From positions 20,999-84,998 of the forward strand of contig JBFJTG010000002.1 of NCBI GenBank assembly GCA_041625575.1: DNA of 64,000 bases. Reading direction: 5' to 3'. Shown piece after piece: positions 6,933 to 16,679 of this stretch. Position numbers and translations under genes: made by a program. The notes below the pieces were generated by a model. It made no database searches. It saw only the letters and a program-made list of their open reading frames with translations, and was not told where the DNA came from. Each line of letters begins with the position of its first letter. Position 1 is the stretch's first letter. The DNA is from Litorivivens sp041625575. GTDB taxonomy: Bacteria > Pseudomonadota > Gammaproteobacteria > Pseudomonadales > Spongiibacteraceae.

Positions 6933-8057
6933 CTATGCGAGCGTTAAGAGCAATTGCCTGATATCTTCTGCCGAACGTCCCTGAGCACGCGCCACTGCCG
7001 CGCAGTACAAAGCGCCCCCTGAAGTACTGAGGCCAGCAGCAAAGCCCTCATCCGCCGCCAGGGCACAGCGCCAGCCACTGTCAGCCAAGCGACTCACATA
7101 GGGTAATATCGCCGCCGCCAGGGCGGTCGTTGCGGTGCGGGGCACGGCGCCGGGCATATTCGCAACGCAGTAATGCACGACTCCTTCTTCTATATAGGTA
7201 GGCGTGTCATGGCTGGTCGGTCGACTACTTTCAAAACAGCCACCCTGATCAATGGCCACGTCAACCAATACCGCACCGTTTTTCATAAGGCTTAAATCTG
7301 CACGGCTCAGCAAGCGCGGGCTGGTATCACCCGGCACTAGCGCAGCACCAATTATGACGTCACAGTCGCATAAATAGCGCTCAAGCTCCCCGCGAGTTGA
7401 CGGACGAATGTCAAAGCGAGCGCCCATTTCCCGTTCCAGCTGATCACGCTTGTGCGCGTTGCTCTCAAGAATGACGACTTGCGCCCCCATGCCCAAGGCA
7501 ATAGTGGCAGCGTTGATACCTACAACCCCTCCGCCGAGCACAATGACCAAAGCCGGAGACACACCGCTGGCACCGGAAAGCAGAACCCCCGCACCACCGT
7601 GTTTTTTCTCAAGGCAATAAGCCGCAGCCTGCGCCGCCACTCGCCCAGCAATTTCGCTCATGGGAAATAACAACGGTAGACGTCCACTAGCATCGCGAAC
7701 AGTCTCAAAGGCTATCGCAGTGACCCCCGAAGCCAGCAATGCGTCCACTAAGGGGCGATTAGGGGCCAAATGCAGGTAGGCGAACAGAATTTGACCGTCC
7801 CGCAAGAGCTCAACCTCCTCAGGCTGAGGCTCTTTTACTTTGACAATGAGTTCAGCGCGCTCAAAGAGCTCGGGCGCCGAGCCCGTAATTTCCGCACCAG
7901 CGGCCGTATAGAGTTCGTCGGCATAAGCACTGCCCTCACCCGCATGGCGCTCAACAAGTACGCAATGACCCTGAGCCACGAGCTGCCCAGCGCACTGCGG
8001 CGTGAGGGCAACGCGGAATTCCTGAACTTTGATTTCTTTGGGGACACCAATAATCAC
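6933..8057 (-). CDS. ald: Alanine dehydrogenase
   Basis: A 374-residue NAD-dependent alanine dehydrogenase, interconverting L-alanine and pyruvate plus ammonia. The N-terminal MIIGVPKEIKVQEFRVALTP carries the substrate-binding Arg, KVKEPQ follows around residue 74, FAYLHLA around 91, and the Rossmann motif VLGGGVVGINAA lies near 173. The C-terminus is more diverged than usual and ends QLLLTLA. It starts with GTG at 8057, preceded by GGTGAGAT. It stands alone on the minus strand, downstream of the MATE/MBL pair. In the same superfamily as PntAA, but the lack of the PntAA C-terminal membrane region and the KVKEPQ motif identify Ald. Confidence 0.9.
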   Translation of the reverse strand: MIIGVPKEIKVQEFRVALTPQCAGQLVAQGHCVLVERHAGEGSAYADELYTAAGAEITGSAPELFERAELIVKVKEPQPEEVELLRDGQILFAYLHLAPNRPLVDALLASGVTAIAFETVRDASGRLPLLFPMSEIAGRVAAQAAAYCLEKKHGGAGVLLSGASGVSPALVIVLGGGVVGINAATIALGMGAQVVILESNAHKRDQLEREMGARFDIRPSTRGELERYLCDCDVIIGAALVPGDTSPRLLSRADLSLMKNGAVLVDVAIDQGGCFESSRPTSHDTPTYIEEGVVHYCVANMPGAVPRTATTALAAAILPYVSRLADSGWRCALAADEGFAAGLSTSGGALYCAAVARAQGRSAEDIRQLLLTLA

Positions 8058-8164
8058 ATCTCACCCTGCACGCCAGACCACACTTACAGTGTAGTTGGGA
8101 ATGGGCGCTAGCGAGTAGTTGAGGCCTCAATTTTGGATGACGAAGCCCGAACTTGATGTGGGAT

Positions 8165-9010
8165 TCAGGCTGATACCAGCTTCCAGCGACCAGCCTTTTC
8201 GACGGTGCGGCCGTCTTTTTGGAGCTTCAACAGATGAGCCCACAGCGACAGTTGCGCAACCGGATGCAGGGACACATCGACGTCGTCATAGACAGGCACC
8301 ACCAACTCTTCGAGATTTGCGCTATCAAAGCTGGCCAGTTTTTCCACAACCTTGGCTTCACGCTTCAGGCGGTGCGCCACCAGATATTCCAGCTCTTTGT
8401 GCGGCTCGGGAATCAAACCACCGTGACCGGGCGCGATAAATTTGAGGGGGTAATTGAGCATGCGGCGCAACGAGTCGATGTAATCCTTCATATCGCCGGC
8501 AGGGGGAATGATGACAACCGTAGAGCCTTGCATAACATGGTCGCCGGTAAAGAGCAGACCGCTGGGCTCGTGCAAATAGCAAAAATGATTACCCACATGA
8601 CCCGGGCTATATATAGCACGCAAAGGACCACCCTCTACGGCCAACAATTCATCGTGCTGCGGCTCGACATCCGGCATAAAACTGTGGTCCTGATAGCCAT
8701 CTTGTTCGATCGTGCAACCAATCAATTCTGCCCCGGACTTTTCCCTGAGCGCCGCCGCCGCAGGCGAATGATCCGGATGGGTATGGGTGACAATAATCCG
8801 GGTAATTTCACCGCCAATTGACTTCGCAGCATCAAGCAGCGCCTGCACGTGGCCGCTGTCATTCGGGCCCGGATCAAGGACGGCAATTTCGCGATGGCCA
8901 AATAAATAACTGTTTGTGCCTGGGCCGGTCATCACGCCCGGATTGGGTGCGATCAGACGATGCACACCCGGTGCCAATTCAGTTAATTGCCCGCAAAGCA
9001 GTTCAGTCAC
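8165..9010 (-). CDS. MBL-fold metallo-hydrolase (LACTB2-like)
   Basis: A 281-residue metallo-beta-lactamase-fold protein. The dinuclear metal motif THTHPDHS lies near residue 97, preceded by VLDPGPN, and further ligands are in SPGHVGNHFCY and the TGDHVM segment. The C-terminal third is the winged-helix-like region found in the LACTB2/glyoxalase II-like group (LWAHLLKLQKDGRT). Such proteins hydrolyse thioesters or act as endoribonucleases; the substrate cannot be read from sequence. The ATG at 9010 lies 14 bp after the MATE gene stop, so the two are probably co-transcribed. Confidence 0.82.
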   Translation of the reverse strand: MTELLCGQLTELAPGVHRLIAPNPGVMTGPGTNSYLFGHREIAVLDPGPNDSGHVQALLDAAKSIGGEITRIIVTHTHPDHSPAAAALREKSGAELIGCTIEQDGYQDHSFMPDVEPQHDELLAVEGGPLRAIYSPGHVGNHFCYLHEPSGLLFTGDHVMQGSTVVIIPPAGDMKDYIDSLRRMLNYPLKFIAPGHGGLIPEPHKELEYLVAHRLKREAKVVEKLASFDSANLEELVVPVYDDVDVSLHPVAQLSLWAHLLKLQKDGRTVEKAGRWKLVSA

Positions 9011-9024
9011 GTTCTATTTACTCA

Positions 9025-10413
9025 CTATCCAATATCTTCCAGAGGAGCATCGCTTAGCGCAACGCGCGCCGGGCCATGGTGATGCCATTGATTACGCAGG
9101 CGAACCAAAAGCAACAGCGCGGCCACGGTCAATCCCGCGACCAGGCCAATCCAGAACCCCGCCGGCCCCATGGCCGGGCGCAGCAAATCAGTTAAACCCA
9201 AGGTATAACCCAGAGGCAAGCCCACACCCCAGTATGCTACCAGCGTCATTATCATGGGAATCTTGGTATCTTCAAAACCGCGCAGACAGCCTGCAGCAGC
9301 GACTTGAAGCGCATCCGAGACCTGATAGATTGCGGCGAACAGCAGGAGCTGAGTCGTCAGTACAATCACAGTTTCATTGTCCGTATAGATTTTGGGAATC
9401 CAGCTGCGCGCAGCCAGAAGACCTATAGCGGCGAGCACACCAATTCCGAGTGTAACCTTCATTACCGTGCTAACCGCCAGGTGAATAGCCGCGGGATCAC
9501 CTTGTCCTCGCGCCAAACCGACACGCACGGTAGCCGCCAGGGCAAAACTCAGCGGCACCATAAATAGCAGGCCAGTAAAATTCAGCGCAATTTGATGCCC
9601 CGCAACCACCTCCGCGCCCAACTGGCTAATCAGCAGAGCGATGATGGTGAAGATGTTGATCTCGAAGAATATAGATAGACCTACCGGCAAACCAAGCCGC
9701 GTTAGATAGGCCATAGTCTGCGGCTCAAAAAAACGCTGCTTTAAATCCAGACGCGCCTTGGCATAACTTTTATGACGGGCGATGTAAATGCCAAGCGCCC
9801 CCGCCATAAACCAAAACACCAGAGTGGTAGCCCAGCCACAGCCGACACCGCCCATAGCGGGAAACCCTAACTTGCCATAGATAAAAATATAATTGGCCGG
9901 GATATTCAGTAAAAGCCCCGCAATACTGATCAATAGAACCGGGCGCGGATTGGACAGGGCTTCGGTATAGGCGCGCAATGCAATCACCAGCGCCGCGCCC
10001 GGCATACCCCAGCTCAAGGCACGCAGATAATCACTGACCTTCGGCAAAAGCTCGGGATCGACGTCCATGGCGTGAAAGAGCGGGTCCAAATGCCGAAGCA
10101 AAAAGAAGCCAGACACGCCTAATAGCAAAGCTAAATAGAGTAATTGCTGGGCGATCGGGTTCACGCGCGCCCATTCGCCGCCACCGATATGCCGCGACAA
10201 AACCGGCGTGCCAGCCATCAGCACACCGGTCATAAACAAATAGATGGGAACCCAGGCGCTAGCACCCACCGCAACAGCAGCCAAGTCAACCGCACCCACG
10301 CGCCCGGCCATGACTGTATCGACAAAAGCGTTGCCGGTTTGCGCTAGCTGAGTGCCCAAAATGGGCAAAGCAAGCGCGAGTAGTGCTGATAATTCCTTGC
10401 GGAAAGCTGACAA
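9025..10413 (-). CDS. MATE family multidrug/cation efflux transporter (NorM-like)
   Basis: A 462-residue integral membrane protein with about twelve hydrophobic segments in two similar halves, the pattern of the MATE family. The N-terminal LALALPILGTQLAQTGNAFVDTVMAGRVGAVDLAAVAVG is the characteristic first-helix region of NorM-type proteins, and the second half has the corresponding ATVRVGLARGQGD segment. It would export organic cations or flavins in exchange for Na+ or H+ at the inner membrane. It is first in a two-gene unit with the MBL-fold gene. Confidence 0.87.
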   Translation of the reverse strand: MSAFRKELSALLALALPILGTQLAQTGNAFVDTVMAGRVGAVDLAAVAVGASAWVPIYLFMTGVLMAGTPVLSRHIGGGEWARVNPIAQQLLYLALLLGVSGFFLLRHLDPLFHAMDVDPELLPKVSDYLRALSWGMPGAALVIALRAYTEALSNPRPVLLISIAGLLLNIPANYIFIYGKLGFPAMGGVGCGWATTLVFWFMAGALGIYIARHKSYAKARLDLKQRFFEPQTMAYLTRLGLPVGLSIFFEINIFTIIALLISQLGAEVVAGHQIALNFTGLLFMVPLSFALAATVRVGLARGQGDPAAIHLAVSTVMKVTLGIGVLAAIGLLAARSWIPKIYTDNETVIVLTTQLLLFAAIYQVSDALQVAAAGCLRGFEDTKIPMIMTLVAYWGVGLPLGYTLGLTDLLRPAMGPAGFWIGLVAGLTVAALLLLVRLRNQWHHHGPARVALSDAPLEDIG

Positions 10414-10522
10414 ACGAAGTTCCCGAGAGTAAAAAGGCCGGTCATTCTAACCAGCCCTGTCCGTACTAGGTAGCCCGGTGTCTAAACATCTGCGCCAATG
10501 TTTACCGTCCTGGCTAAAGGCG

Positions 10523-11713
10523 CTAAACCATATTGGCAATAGGTACGACCGGGTCGACCTCCGCATCGTAGTCCACACCATCCAGCTCAAAACCGAACAA
10601 GCGCATGAACTCATGTTTGTAGCCAGCAAAATCGGTCAGTTCGCGCAGATTATCGCTGGTGACGAGTGCCCACTGTTCGGCAACGGCGTCCTGAATTTCA
10701 GGGCGTAATTCCAGCGTGTCCTGCCGCAAACGACCTTCAGCATCTACGCTCGGCTGAGCGCCGTAGAGGTTGTCTTTAAATAGGCCGTAGATCTGTTCAA
10801 TGCAACCTTCATGGCTACCGTCGGCCTTCATCTGCTTGAATAATAAAGCCAGATACAAGGGCATTATCGGAATGGCCGAACTCGCCTGAGTCACTACAGC
10901 CTTGAGCACAGATACCCGAGCATCGCCGCCTTTGGCTGCAAGCTTGCTACGAATATCCACAACACGATGATCCAGATCCTGCTTGGCCTTGCCAATAGTG
11001 CCGTGCCAATAAATATCCCAGGTCAGGCGCTCGCCCAAATAGGTGTAGGCCGTTGTTTTCGCGCCGTCAGCCAGCACACCGGCCTCATCAAGCGCATCAA
11101 TCCACATCTGCCAGTCTTCGCCGCCCATTACCGCAACCGTGTTATCAATCTCTTCTTGGTTGGCTTGCTCCAGGGTTACGTCTTCAACGATTTCCTTATC
11201 GGTATTCACACCGCGCTGGGTAACAGCCTTGCCAACCGGCTTGAGCGTAGACCAGTGCACTTCGCCGGTTTTGGGATGCTCACGGCGAGGCGCTGCCAAA
11301 CTGTATACAACGAGATCCACCTGCCCCAGGTCTGCTTTTATTTGGGCGATGGTTTTTTCTTTAATCGCATCGGAAAAGGCATCACCATTTATGCTTTTAG
11401 CATAGAGGCCTTCGCCTTCAGCAAATTTGTGAAAGGCGGCAGAGTTGTACCAACCCGCTGTACCCGGCTTCCTCTCCACACCTTCTTTCTCAAAGAAGAT
11501 GCCCAGGGTAGACGCACCACAACCGAAGGCTGCTGTAATGCGCGATGCCAATCCGTAACCCGTTGAAGCACCGATAACCAAAACCCGCTTCGGACCACCG
11601 CTGATCTGGCCTTGCGATTTAACGTAGCCGATCTGCTCTTTGACGTTGGCTTCGCAACCGGTCGGATGACTGGTAACACACATAAATCCACGGACGCGGG
11701 GTTTGATGACCAT
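10523..11713 (-). CDS. fabV: Enoyl-[acyl-carrier-protein] reductase FabV (trans-2-enoyl-CoA reductase)
   Basis: A 396-residue NADH-dependent enoyl reductase of fatty acid elongation. FabV signatures are the N-terminal MVIKPRVRGFMCVTSHP, the cofactor loop VLVIGASTGYGLASRI, the VVYSLAAPRR segment, and the active-site Y-x8-K arrangement in the TAYTYLGERLTWDIYWHGTIG region. The ATG at 11713 is preceded by AAAGGAAC; the longer upstream reading adds 29 non-conserved residues. FabV is the triclosan-tolerant alternative to FabI; no fabI is in this window. It is divergent from miaE with a 124-bp shared intergenic region. Confidence 0.95.
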   Translation of the reverse strand: MVIKPRVRGFMCVTSHPTGCEANVKEQIGYVKSQGQISGGPKRVLVIGASTGYGLASRITAAFGCGASTLGIFFEKEGVERKPGTAGWYNSAAFHKFAEGEGLYAKSINGDAFSDAIKEKTIAQIKADLGQVDLVVYSLAAPRREHPKTGEVHWSTLKPVGKAVTQRGVNTDKEIVEDVTLEQANQEEIDNTVAVMGGEDWQMWIDALDEAGVLADGAKTTAYTYLGERLTWDIYWHGTIGKAKQDLDHRVVDIRSKLAAKGGDARVSVLKAVVTQASSAIPIMPLYLALLFKQMKADGSHEGCIEQIYGLFKDNLYGAQPSVDAEGRLRQDTLELRPEIQDAVAEQWALVTSDNLRELTDFAGYKHEFMRLFGFELDGVDYDAEVDPVVPIANMV

Positions 11714-11837
11714 GCAGCTTGTTCCTTTTACAATAGGCTGTTTAACTGCGGGGCATTCTATCAGCCTCGTTCGCAAGCGACTAATATACGCCGTCAACAT
11801 TAACGCAACGACTTTCAGCCCCTGAGCGAAGCCTCTA

Positions 11838-12410
11838 GTGATTAAACTGCAATTTCAAACCCCGCCCGAATGGACTGCCATCGTGATAGAACACTTTGAT
11901 GAGTTCCTGCTGGATCATGCCGCTGCGGAAAAAAAAGCGGCCGGCATGGCCATATCAATGGCATCACACTACCCGGACAAACCCGAACTGGTCGAAGCCA
12001 TGGCGGACCTCGCCGTTGAAGAAATGAGTCATTACCGCGAAGTGGTCAAACTTATCCATAGCCGGGGCGGCATTACCGCCGCCGATAAACGTGACGTCTA
12101 CATCAACACCCTGCGCAAAAACCTGAACAAAGGCAGCGAAGCCTATTTTCTCGATCGACTATTGCTTGGCGGTGTGATCGAAGCGCGCGGTGCCGAGCGC
12201 TTTGGCTTGATAGCCGACGCACTGGAGGAAGGCAAACTAAAGCAGTTCTACCAATCTATTAGCCGCTCGGAAGAACGCCATCACAGCCTGTTCACCGATC
12301 TGGCCGAGAAGTACTTCCCCAAGGAGCTCGTGGCCCGGCGACTTCAGGAATGGATTGCCCTGGAGGCCGAGGTGATGGCCGCCCAGGCCCACACACCGGC
12401 CTTGCACTAG
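11838..12410 (+). CDS. miaE: tRNA-(ms2io6A37)-hydroxylase MiaE
   Basis: A 190-residue ferritin-like di-iron monooxygenase that hydroxylates the isopentenyl group of ms2i6A37 in tRNA. Metal-binding segments are visible as EKKAAGMAIS, VEEMSHYREV, and the helices with GVIEARGAERFGLI and RSEERHHSLF. It starts with GTG at 11838, immediately upstream of IKLQFQTPPEW. Length and motifs match the short Pseudomonas-type MiaE. Its stop overlaps the GTG of the next gene by one base, so the pair is translationally coupled. Confidence 0.92.
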   Translation: MIKLQFQTPPEWTAIVIEHFDEFLLDHAAAEKKAAGMAISMASHYPDKPELVEAMADLAVEEMSHYREVVKLIHSRGGITAADKRDVYINTLRKNLNKGSEAYFLDRLLLGGVIEARGAERFGLIADALEEGKLKQFYQSISRSEERHHSLFTDLAEKYFPKELVARRLQEWIALEAEVMAAQAHTPALH

Positions 12411-13732
12411 TGTCTCTGCAGCAATATCTGGAACGTTACGCGGAATCAGAAGTTCGCCTGGCGGCAGCCGTGCCCGGACAATGGAAACAGGCCTTGGTGA
12501 TCCCCGCCTACCGGGAAAGTCCCGAATTCCTGCATCATCGCCACCCCCGCGACAATCTGCTCATTGCCGTGCTAAACCGTCCGCCAGACGACGGCGATAC
12601 GGCTTGGGCAAATACTATAATCACGTCGCTTCCCCATCCCGTCTGGCGGAACGCGCAGCTCTCGCTGCACAACCGCGCTGACAACTGCGCTGTGCTCGTG
12701 GTGGATCGCTGCCTTGACGGTGAGCCCATCCCTGAAAAGCAAGGCGTCGGGATTGCACGTAAAATCGGCGCAGATATCGCCTGTCAGTTACTCGCCACGA
12801 ACAAACTAGCTCACCCATGGCTAGGCTGTACTGACGCCGACGCCCTACTACCGCGTAACTATTGGGATGCGCTGAAAGCGCAGACAAACACCGCGGCCGC
12901 CTGTGTATTTCCCTTTCGTCACCTGCGCGATACCGTCACCGAACCGGCCATCAGGCAATATGAACTGCACATGCTCTATTACGTCGCCGGGCTAAGGTTT
13001 GCAGGTTCTCCCTACGCCTGGCCCACGATTGGCAGCTGCTTTGCCTTTGACGCTTTAGCCTATGCCCAAGTGCGCGGCTACCCGAAGAAGGCCGGTGGCG
13101 AGGATTTCTATCTCTTGAACAAGCTCGCAAAAATTGGCGGCATTCGCCACGCGAGCCAACCCGAAATAAGGCTAAGCGCCAGGCTGTCCGGGAGAGTGCC
13201 CTTCGGCACCGGCCCAGCTTTGCGAAAAATTCTGGCGCTTGAGAGCACCGCCAGTTATCGCAGCTATCACCCGGACTCTTTTACCTACCTGAAAGCAATA
13301 CTAATAGGGCTAAATCAGGCAACACACACCAACACCGGCGTCTCACTGGCAGAAATCGCCGCCGCTCAGGAACTCGTAGCTGAGCGACTCATTGAACTAT
13401 GGAATGAATTCCGCTGCGATATAGCCGTTGCCCAAGCCCTTGGAAACAGCCGCAGCACACATCAGGCGCAACGACACATACAGACCTGGTTTGACGGATT
13501 TCGCAGCTTAAAGCTCATACACGCCTGTCGCCGCTGGTTGCCAGACAGGCCTCTCAACGAGTGTCTCCGAAACGCGCACTGGCTTGCACCCACACTTACG
13601 GACAAGTTGGATATAGGACAATACTTCAAAGCACTCCAGCAGAGCCTCGCAGATGAGGTCATACGCGGACCGGGGCTGATCCAAACGAATGAGGCCATAG
13701 CCCCTGATTCCATTAACATTTCCGGCCACTAA
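12410..13732 (+). CDS. Family 2 glycosyltransferase-like protein
   Basis: A 440-residue protein with GT-A features: an N-terminal ALVIPAYRESPEF (28-40), NRPPDDGDT around 57, the metal-binding TDADALLP (141-148) and GGEDFYLLNKL (229-239) as the likely ED catalytic motif. No membrane segment is seen, so it is probably cytoplasmic. The acceptor and donor are unknown. I placed the start at the GTG at 12410, which shares a base with the miaE stop; a longer frame would begin inside miaE. Coupling to miaE is curious because a sugar transferase has no known link to MiaE. Confidence 0.6.
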   Translation: MSLQQYLERYAESEVRLAAAVPGQWKQALVIPAYRESPEFLHHRHPRDNLLIAVLNRPPDDGDTAWANTIITSLPHPVWRNAQLSLHNRADNCAVLVVDRCLDGEPIPEKQGVGIARKIGADIACQLLATNKLAHPWLGCTDADALLPRNYWDALKAQTNTAAACVFPFRHLRDTVTEPAIRQYELHMLYYVAGLRFAGSPYAWPTIGSCFAFDALAYAQVRGYPKKAGGEDFYLLNKLAKIGGIRHASQPEIRLSARLSGRVPFGTGPALRKILALESTASYRSYHPDSFTYLKAILIGLNQATHTNTGVSLAEIAAAQELVAERLIELWNEFRCDIAVAQALGNSRSTHQAQRHIQTWFDGFRSLKLIHACRRWLPDRPLNECLRNAHWLAPTLTDKLDIGQYFKALQQSLADEVIRGPGLIQTNEAIAPDSINISGH

Positions 13733-13915
13733 GAGAGCACAATCTGCCCTATGATTTTCAAAGTGGTGTGGTAGTATTTCCAGCTGGCCAACAAATCAAA
13801 CTATAAGGCCAGCAGCACTTTCCGTCGGCATCCACATGGGCAAGCGGTGGAGGCTGCACTAATAAGAGTAACAACGATTCCCGGTGATACACCGACCAGC
13901 TGGAAGGGTTTAAAT

Positions 13916-16444
13916 ATGAACAAGTACGCACTGAAATTCACTGCGTTGTTAGCCTGTGCCGCGACTCCATCGCTTGTACTGGCTCAGGCAAGCAGGAATG
14001 CAGCACCGATTGCTCTGGAAGAGGTTATTGTAACCGCCCAGAAAAAAGTTGAATCGCTGCAAGACACTCCAATCTCACTGACAGCCTTCGGCGCCGGCCG
14101 ACTGGAAACTGACGGGATCAACAACCTGTCGGACATCGGCTCTAAAGTGCCGAGTTTGACCATTGAGCCGTTTCCTATTAACAACGCCACACTGCGTATC
14201 TTTATTCGCGGCATCGGCATCTCCGACACTCAGGTAACACAGGATCCACCGGTTGGCATTTACGTTGATGGCGTCTACGTAGCACGCGCAACCGGTACTG
14301 CGCTGGATGTTGCCGAGCTGGAACGAATCGAAATTCTGCGCGGACCACAGGGCACCCTGTACGGCCGCAACACCACTGGCGGTGCTGTGAACATGATCAC
14401 CAAGCGCCCCTCAACAGAAGCTTTTGAGTTCAAGCAGAAGTTTGTTGCTGGCAACCGCAATCTGTTTACCTCGAAAACGTCTTTGAACCTGCCTCTCACT
14501 GACACGCTGGCGGCCAAACTGTCCTACCTCACGACCAGCAATGACGGCTTCATCAAAAACACGGGCGTCGTTCAGGACACCAGCAGCCCTGGCTACGTTC
14601 CGGGCAAAAGCGAGAATTTCGGTGATCGCGACGTTCAGGGCTATCGCATCGACCTGCGTTGGGACGCTGCCGACTGGCTGACAGTTGACTATGCCTACGA
14701 CTTTTCCGACATGAGCTACGTCAACTACATTTACCAGCCGATTACTCCCCCTTGCGGCGGCAACCCCAACGACTGTAACAAAGGCCAGTCCGATCAAATC
14801 AAACAGTCGGCAACCAATAACGCGCGCTACAGCGACAAGCGCTTTGACGAAATGGCCTCTGCTTCGCCAATGCACGACTCCAACACGGAGATCGAAGGTC
14901 ACTCGCTGACTTTCGCAGCAGACTTCGACACCTGGCAGTTAAAGTATATTGCGGCCTACCGCACCCTGGACGACCGCTCTTACGCTGACCTCAGCGGCGG
15001 CACGGGCAACCCGGACTATCGTTTGGATTCCAATATCTATTGCGGACCTGCAGCACGAGCAGCCGTTGGCGGTTGTACGCCACTGGTTGTACCGGTTATA
15101 ACCCAGGATCAGACCTCCCACGAACTGCAGTTTACCGGTGACTTCGCCGATGGCCGTGTTGAATACATCGTTGGTGCCTACCTCTTCGAGGAAAATGCAC
15201 AAGAAGACAACTCGCCATTGCACCATCAGTTAAGCTCAGGCATTGACCAGGACTCCAGTGGCAACACCCGCATCGTTAACCTGCTCAGCCAGAAATACGA
15301 TGTCGAAAATGAGTCGACAGCACTATTTGGCCAGTTCACCTGGACCCCCTCAATTCTTGAAGACCGCCTGCACCTGACCTTCGGCTACCGCCACTCAGAA
15401 GACAGCCGCTTTGCGCGGAAAAACCAGCGCGATTTCGTCTACATTGAAAACCCTCTGTTGCCAGGTGGCGCTGCTGAAGCCAGCAACCCGCTTGTTGCCA
15501 CGTTTCTCGGACCCATTGCAGGCCTACCAAACTCGGCTGATCGTGAATTCGTCAACGTAACCGGCGACAAAGACTTCTCCGACGATTCGTTCACTGTCAC
15601 CTTTGAGTTTGACCTGACCGATGACATCAATATCTACGCCAAGTCTGTTGAAGCCTACAAGTCGGGTGGCTTTAACACCCGCGACCCGCAGCGCGACGGC
15701 AGCCAGGGCGCAGCTTCTGATGGCCGCAACTACGGCTTCGGCTTTTCTGAAGGCTTTGAGTCTGAAAAAGTGCAATCCTACGAACTGGGTATCAAAAGCG
15801 AGCTGATGGATCGCCGCCTGCGGGTTAACGGCGACATCTTCTACAGCGAGTACACCGACATCCAGCTGAACCAAATTCTGAACGGCACCATTGCTGACAC
15901 CAAGGTAAGCAACGCCGGTGAAGCTGAAATGATGGGCCTTGAAGCCGACGTTACCTTCCTGGCAACTCGCGATCTGCTGTTCATGTTTAACTACGCCTAT
16001 CTGGATACCGAAGTCACCAAAGCAACTGACACGGTTACGGGTGCAGACATCGCAGACACCTTTGTGTTCTTCTCGGCGCCGGAGCATTCCTATACGCTCG
16101 CCATGGACTGGACGCTGACTCAAGGCGACTGGGGCAGCCTGAACCTGAACATTAGCCATAACTTTATGGATGAGCGTAACGGCGGCTCCCGCGCCGAGAA
16201 CGTTTCCAAAGATGGCCGTAAAGATCGCGGCACTTTCCTGAATGATTATCGCCTGACGAACGCCCGTATATCGCTTAGCGATTTGGCAGTCATGGGTGGT
16301 ATTTTGCAGGTTGCCGCCTGGGTGAAAAACATCGACGACGAGGAATATCACCTTACCGCCATCGACAACACGCCGCATATCGACCGCGCCATGATTTGGG
16401 GTGAGCCCCGCACCTACGGCATGGACTTTATTTACGAGTACTAA
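13916..16444 (+). CDS. TonB-dependent outer membrane receptor
   Basis: An 842-residue TonB-dependent receptor. A signal peptide (residues 1 to about 25, ending LVLAQA) precedes EEVIVTAQKK, the start of the plug domain, which contains IFIRGIGISDT and LRGPQGTLYGRNTTGGAVNMIT. The remainder is beta-barrel, ending in YGMDFIYEY with the C-terminal aromatic needed for outer membrane insertion. I chose the ATG at 13916 with GGAAGGG upstream. The barrel type is the one common in marine gammaproteobacteria that take up hydrophobic or plant-derived molecules; no siderophore genes are near. With the KstD-like oxidoreductase gene downstream, a steroid or terpenoid substrate is plausible but unproven. A terminator follows at 16474. 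Confidence 0.93.
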   Translation: MNKYALKFTALLACAATPSLVLAQASRNAAPIALEEVIVTAQKKVESLQDTPISLTAFGAGRLETDGINNLSDIGSKVPSLTIEPFPINNATLRIFIRGIGISDTQVTQDPPVGIYVDGVYVARATGTALDVAELERIEILRGPQGTLYGRNTTGGAVNMITKRPSTEAFEFKQKFVAGNRNLFTSKTSLNLPLTDTLAAKLSYLTTSNDGFIKNTGVVQDTSSPGYVPGKSENFGDRDVQGYRIDLRWDAADWLTVDYAYDFSDMSYVNYIYQPITPPCGGNPNDCNKGQSDQIKQSATNNARYSDKRFDEMASASPMHDSNTEIEGHSLTFAADFDTWQLKYIAAYRTLDDRSYADLSGGTGNPDYRLDSNIYCGPAARAAVGGCTPLVVPVITQDQTSHELQFTGDFADGRVEYIVGAYLFEENAQEDNSPLHHQLSSGIDQDSSGNTRIVNLLSQKYDVENESTALFGQFTWTPSILEDRLHLTFGYRHSEDSRFARKNQRDFVYIENPLLPGGAAEASNPLVATFLGPIAGLPNSADREFVNVTGDKDFSDDSFTVTFEFDLTDDINIYAKSVEAYKSGGFNTRDPQRDGSQGAASDGRNYGFGFSEGFESEKVQSYELGIKSELMDRRLRVNGDIFYSEYTDIQLNQILNGTIADTKVSNAGEAEMMGLEADVTFLATRDLLFMFNYAYLDTEVTKATDTVTGADIADTFVFFSAPEHSYTLAMDWTLTQGDWGSLNLNISHNFMDERNGGSRAENVSKDGRKDRGTFLNDYRLTNARISLSDLAVMGGILQVAAWVKNIDDEEYHLTAIDNTPHIDRAMIWGEPRTYGMDFIYEY

Positions 16445-16473
16445 TTGCTAGCACTGTAAAGGCTGTAAAATCC

Positions 16474-16502
16474 AAAAGGGCTACTTCGGTAGCCCTTTTT
16501 TT
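16474..16502 (+). terminator. Rho-independent terminator after the TonB-dependent receptor
   Basis: AAAGGGCTAC, loop TTCG, GTAGCCCTTT followed by a run of T. A 7-bp GC-rich stem with an UUCG tetraloop and a T tract is a strong intrinsic terminator, so the receptor and the KstD-like gene are separately transcribed. Confidence 0.92.
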
Positions 16503-16679
16503 GACTGGAATTTGTTGAGCGAGAGCCGACAAGCCCCACACACCTTCAGCAGTCTGATTTCTTAAACACCCCCTATATGAACTATTTTACTGGCCTCAAA
16601 TGGTATAGGTCTGCCGCCCTCTTCCAATATAATACTATCGCCTTAAACATTGCCGCACAGACAAACGGAGCCAATACGC

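Noticed and set aside
12535..12887. Several short minus-strand frames within the glycosyltransferase-like gene
   Set aside because: Mutually overlapping and without start signals; shadows of a coupled plus-strand gene.
15524..16378. A 284-residue minus-strand frame inside the TonB-dependent receptor
   Set aside because: It lies entirely within a confident receptor gene with signal peptide, plug and barrel; it is a shadow frame.
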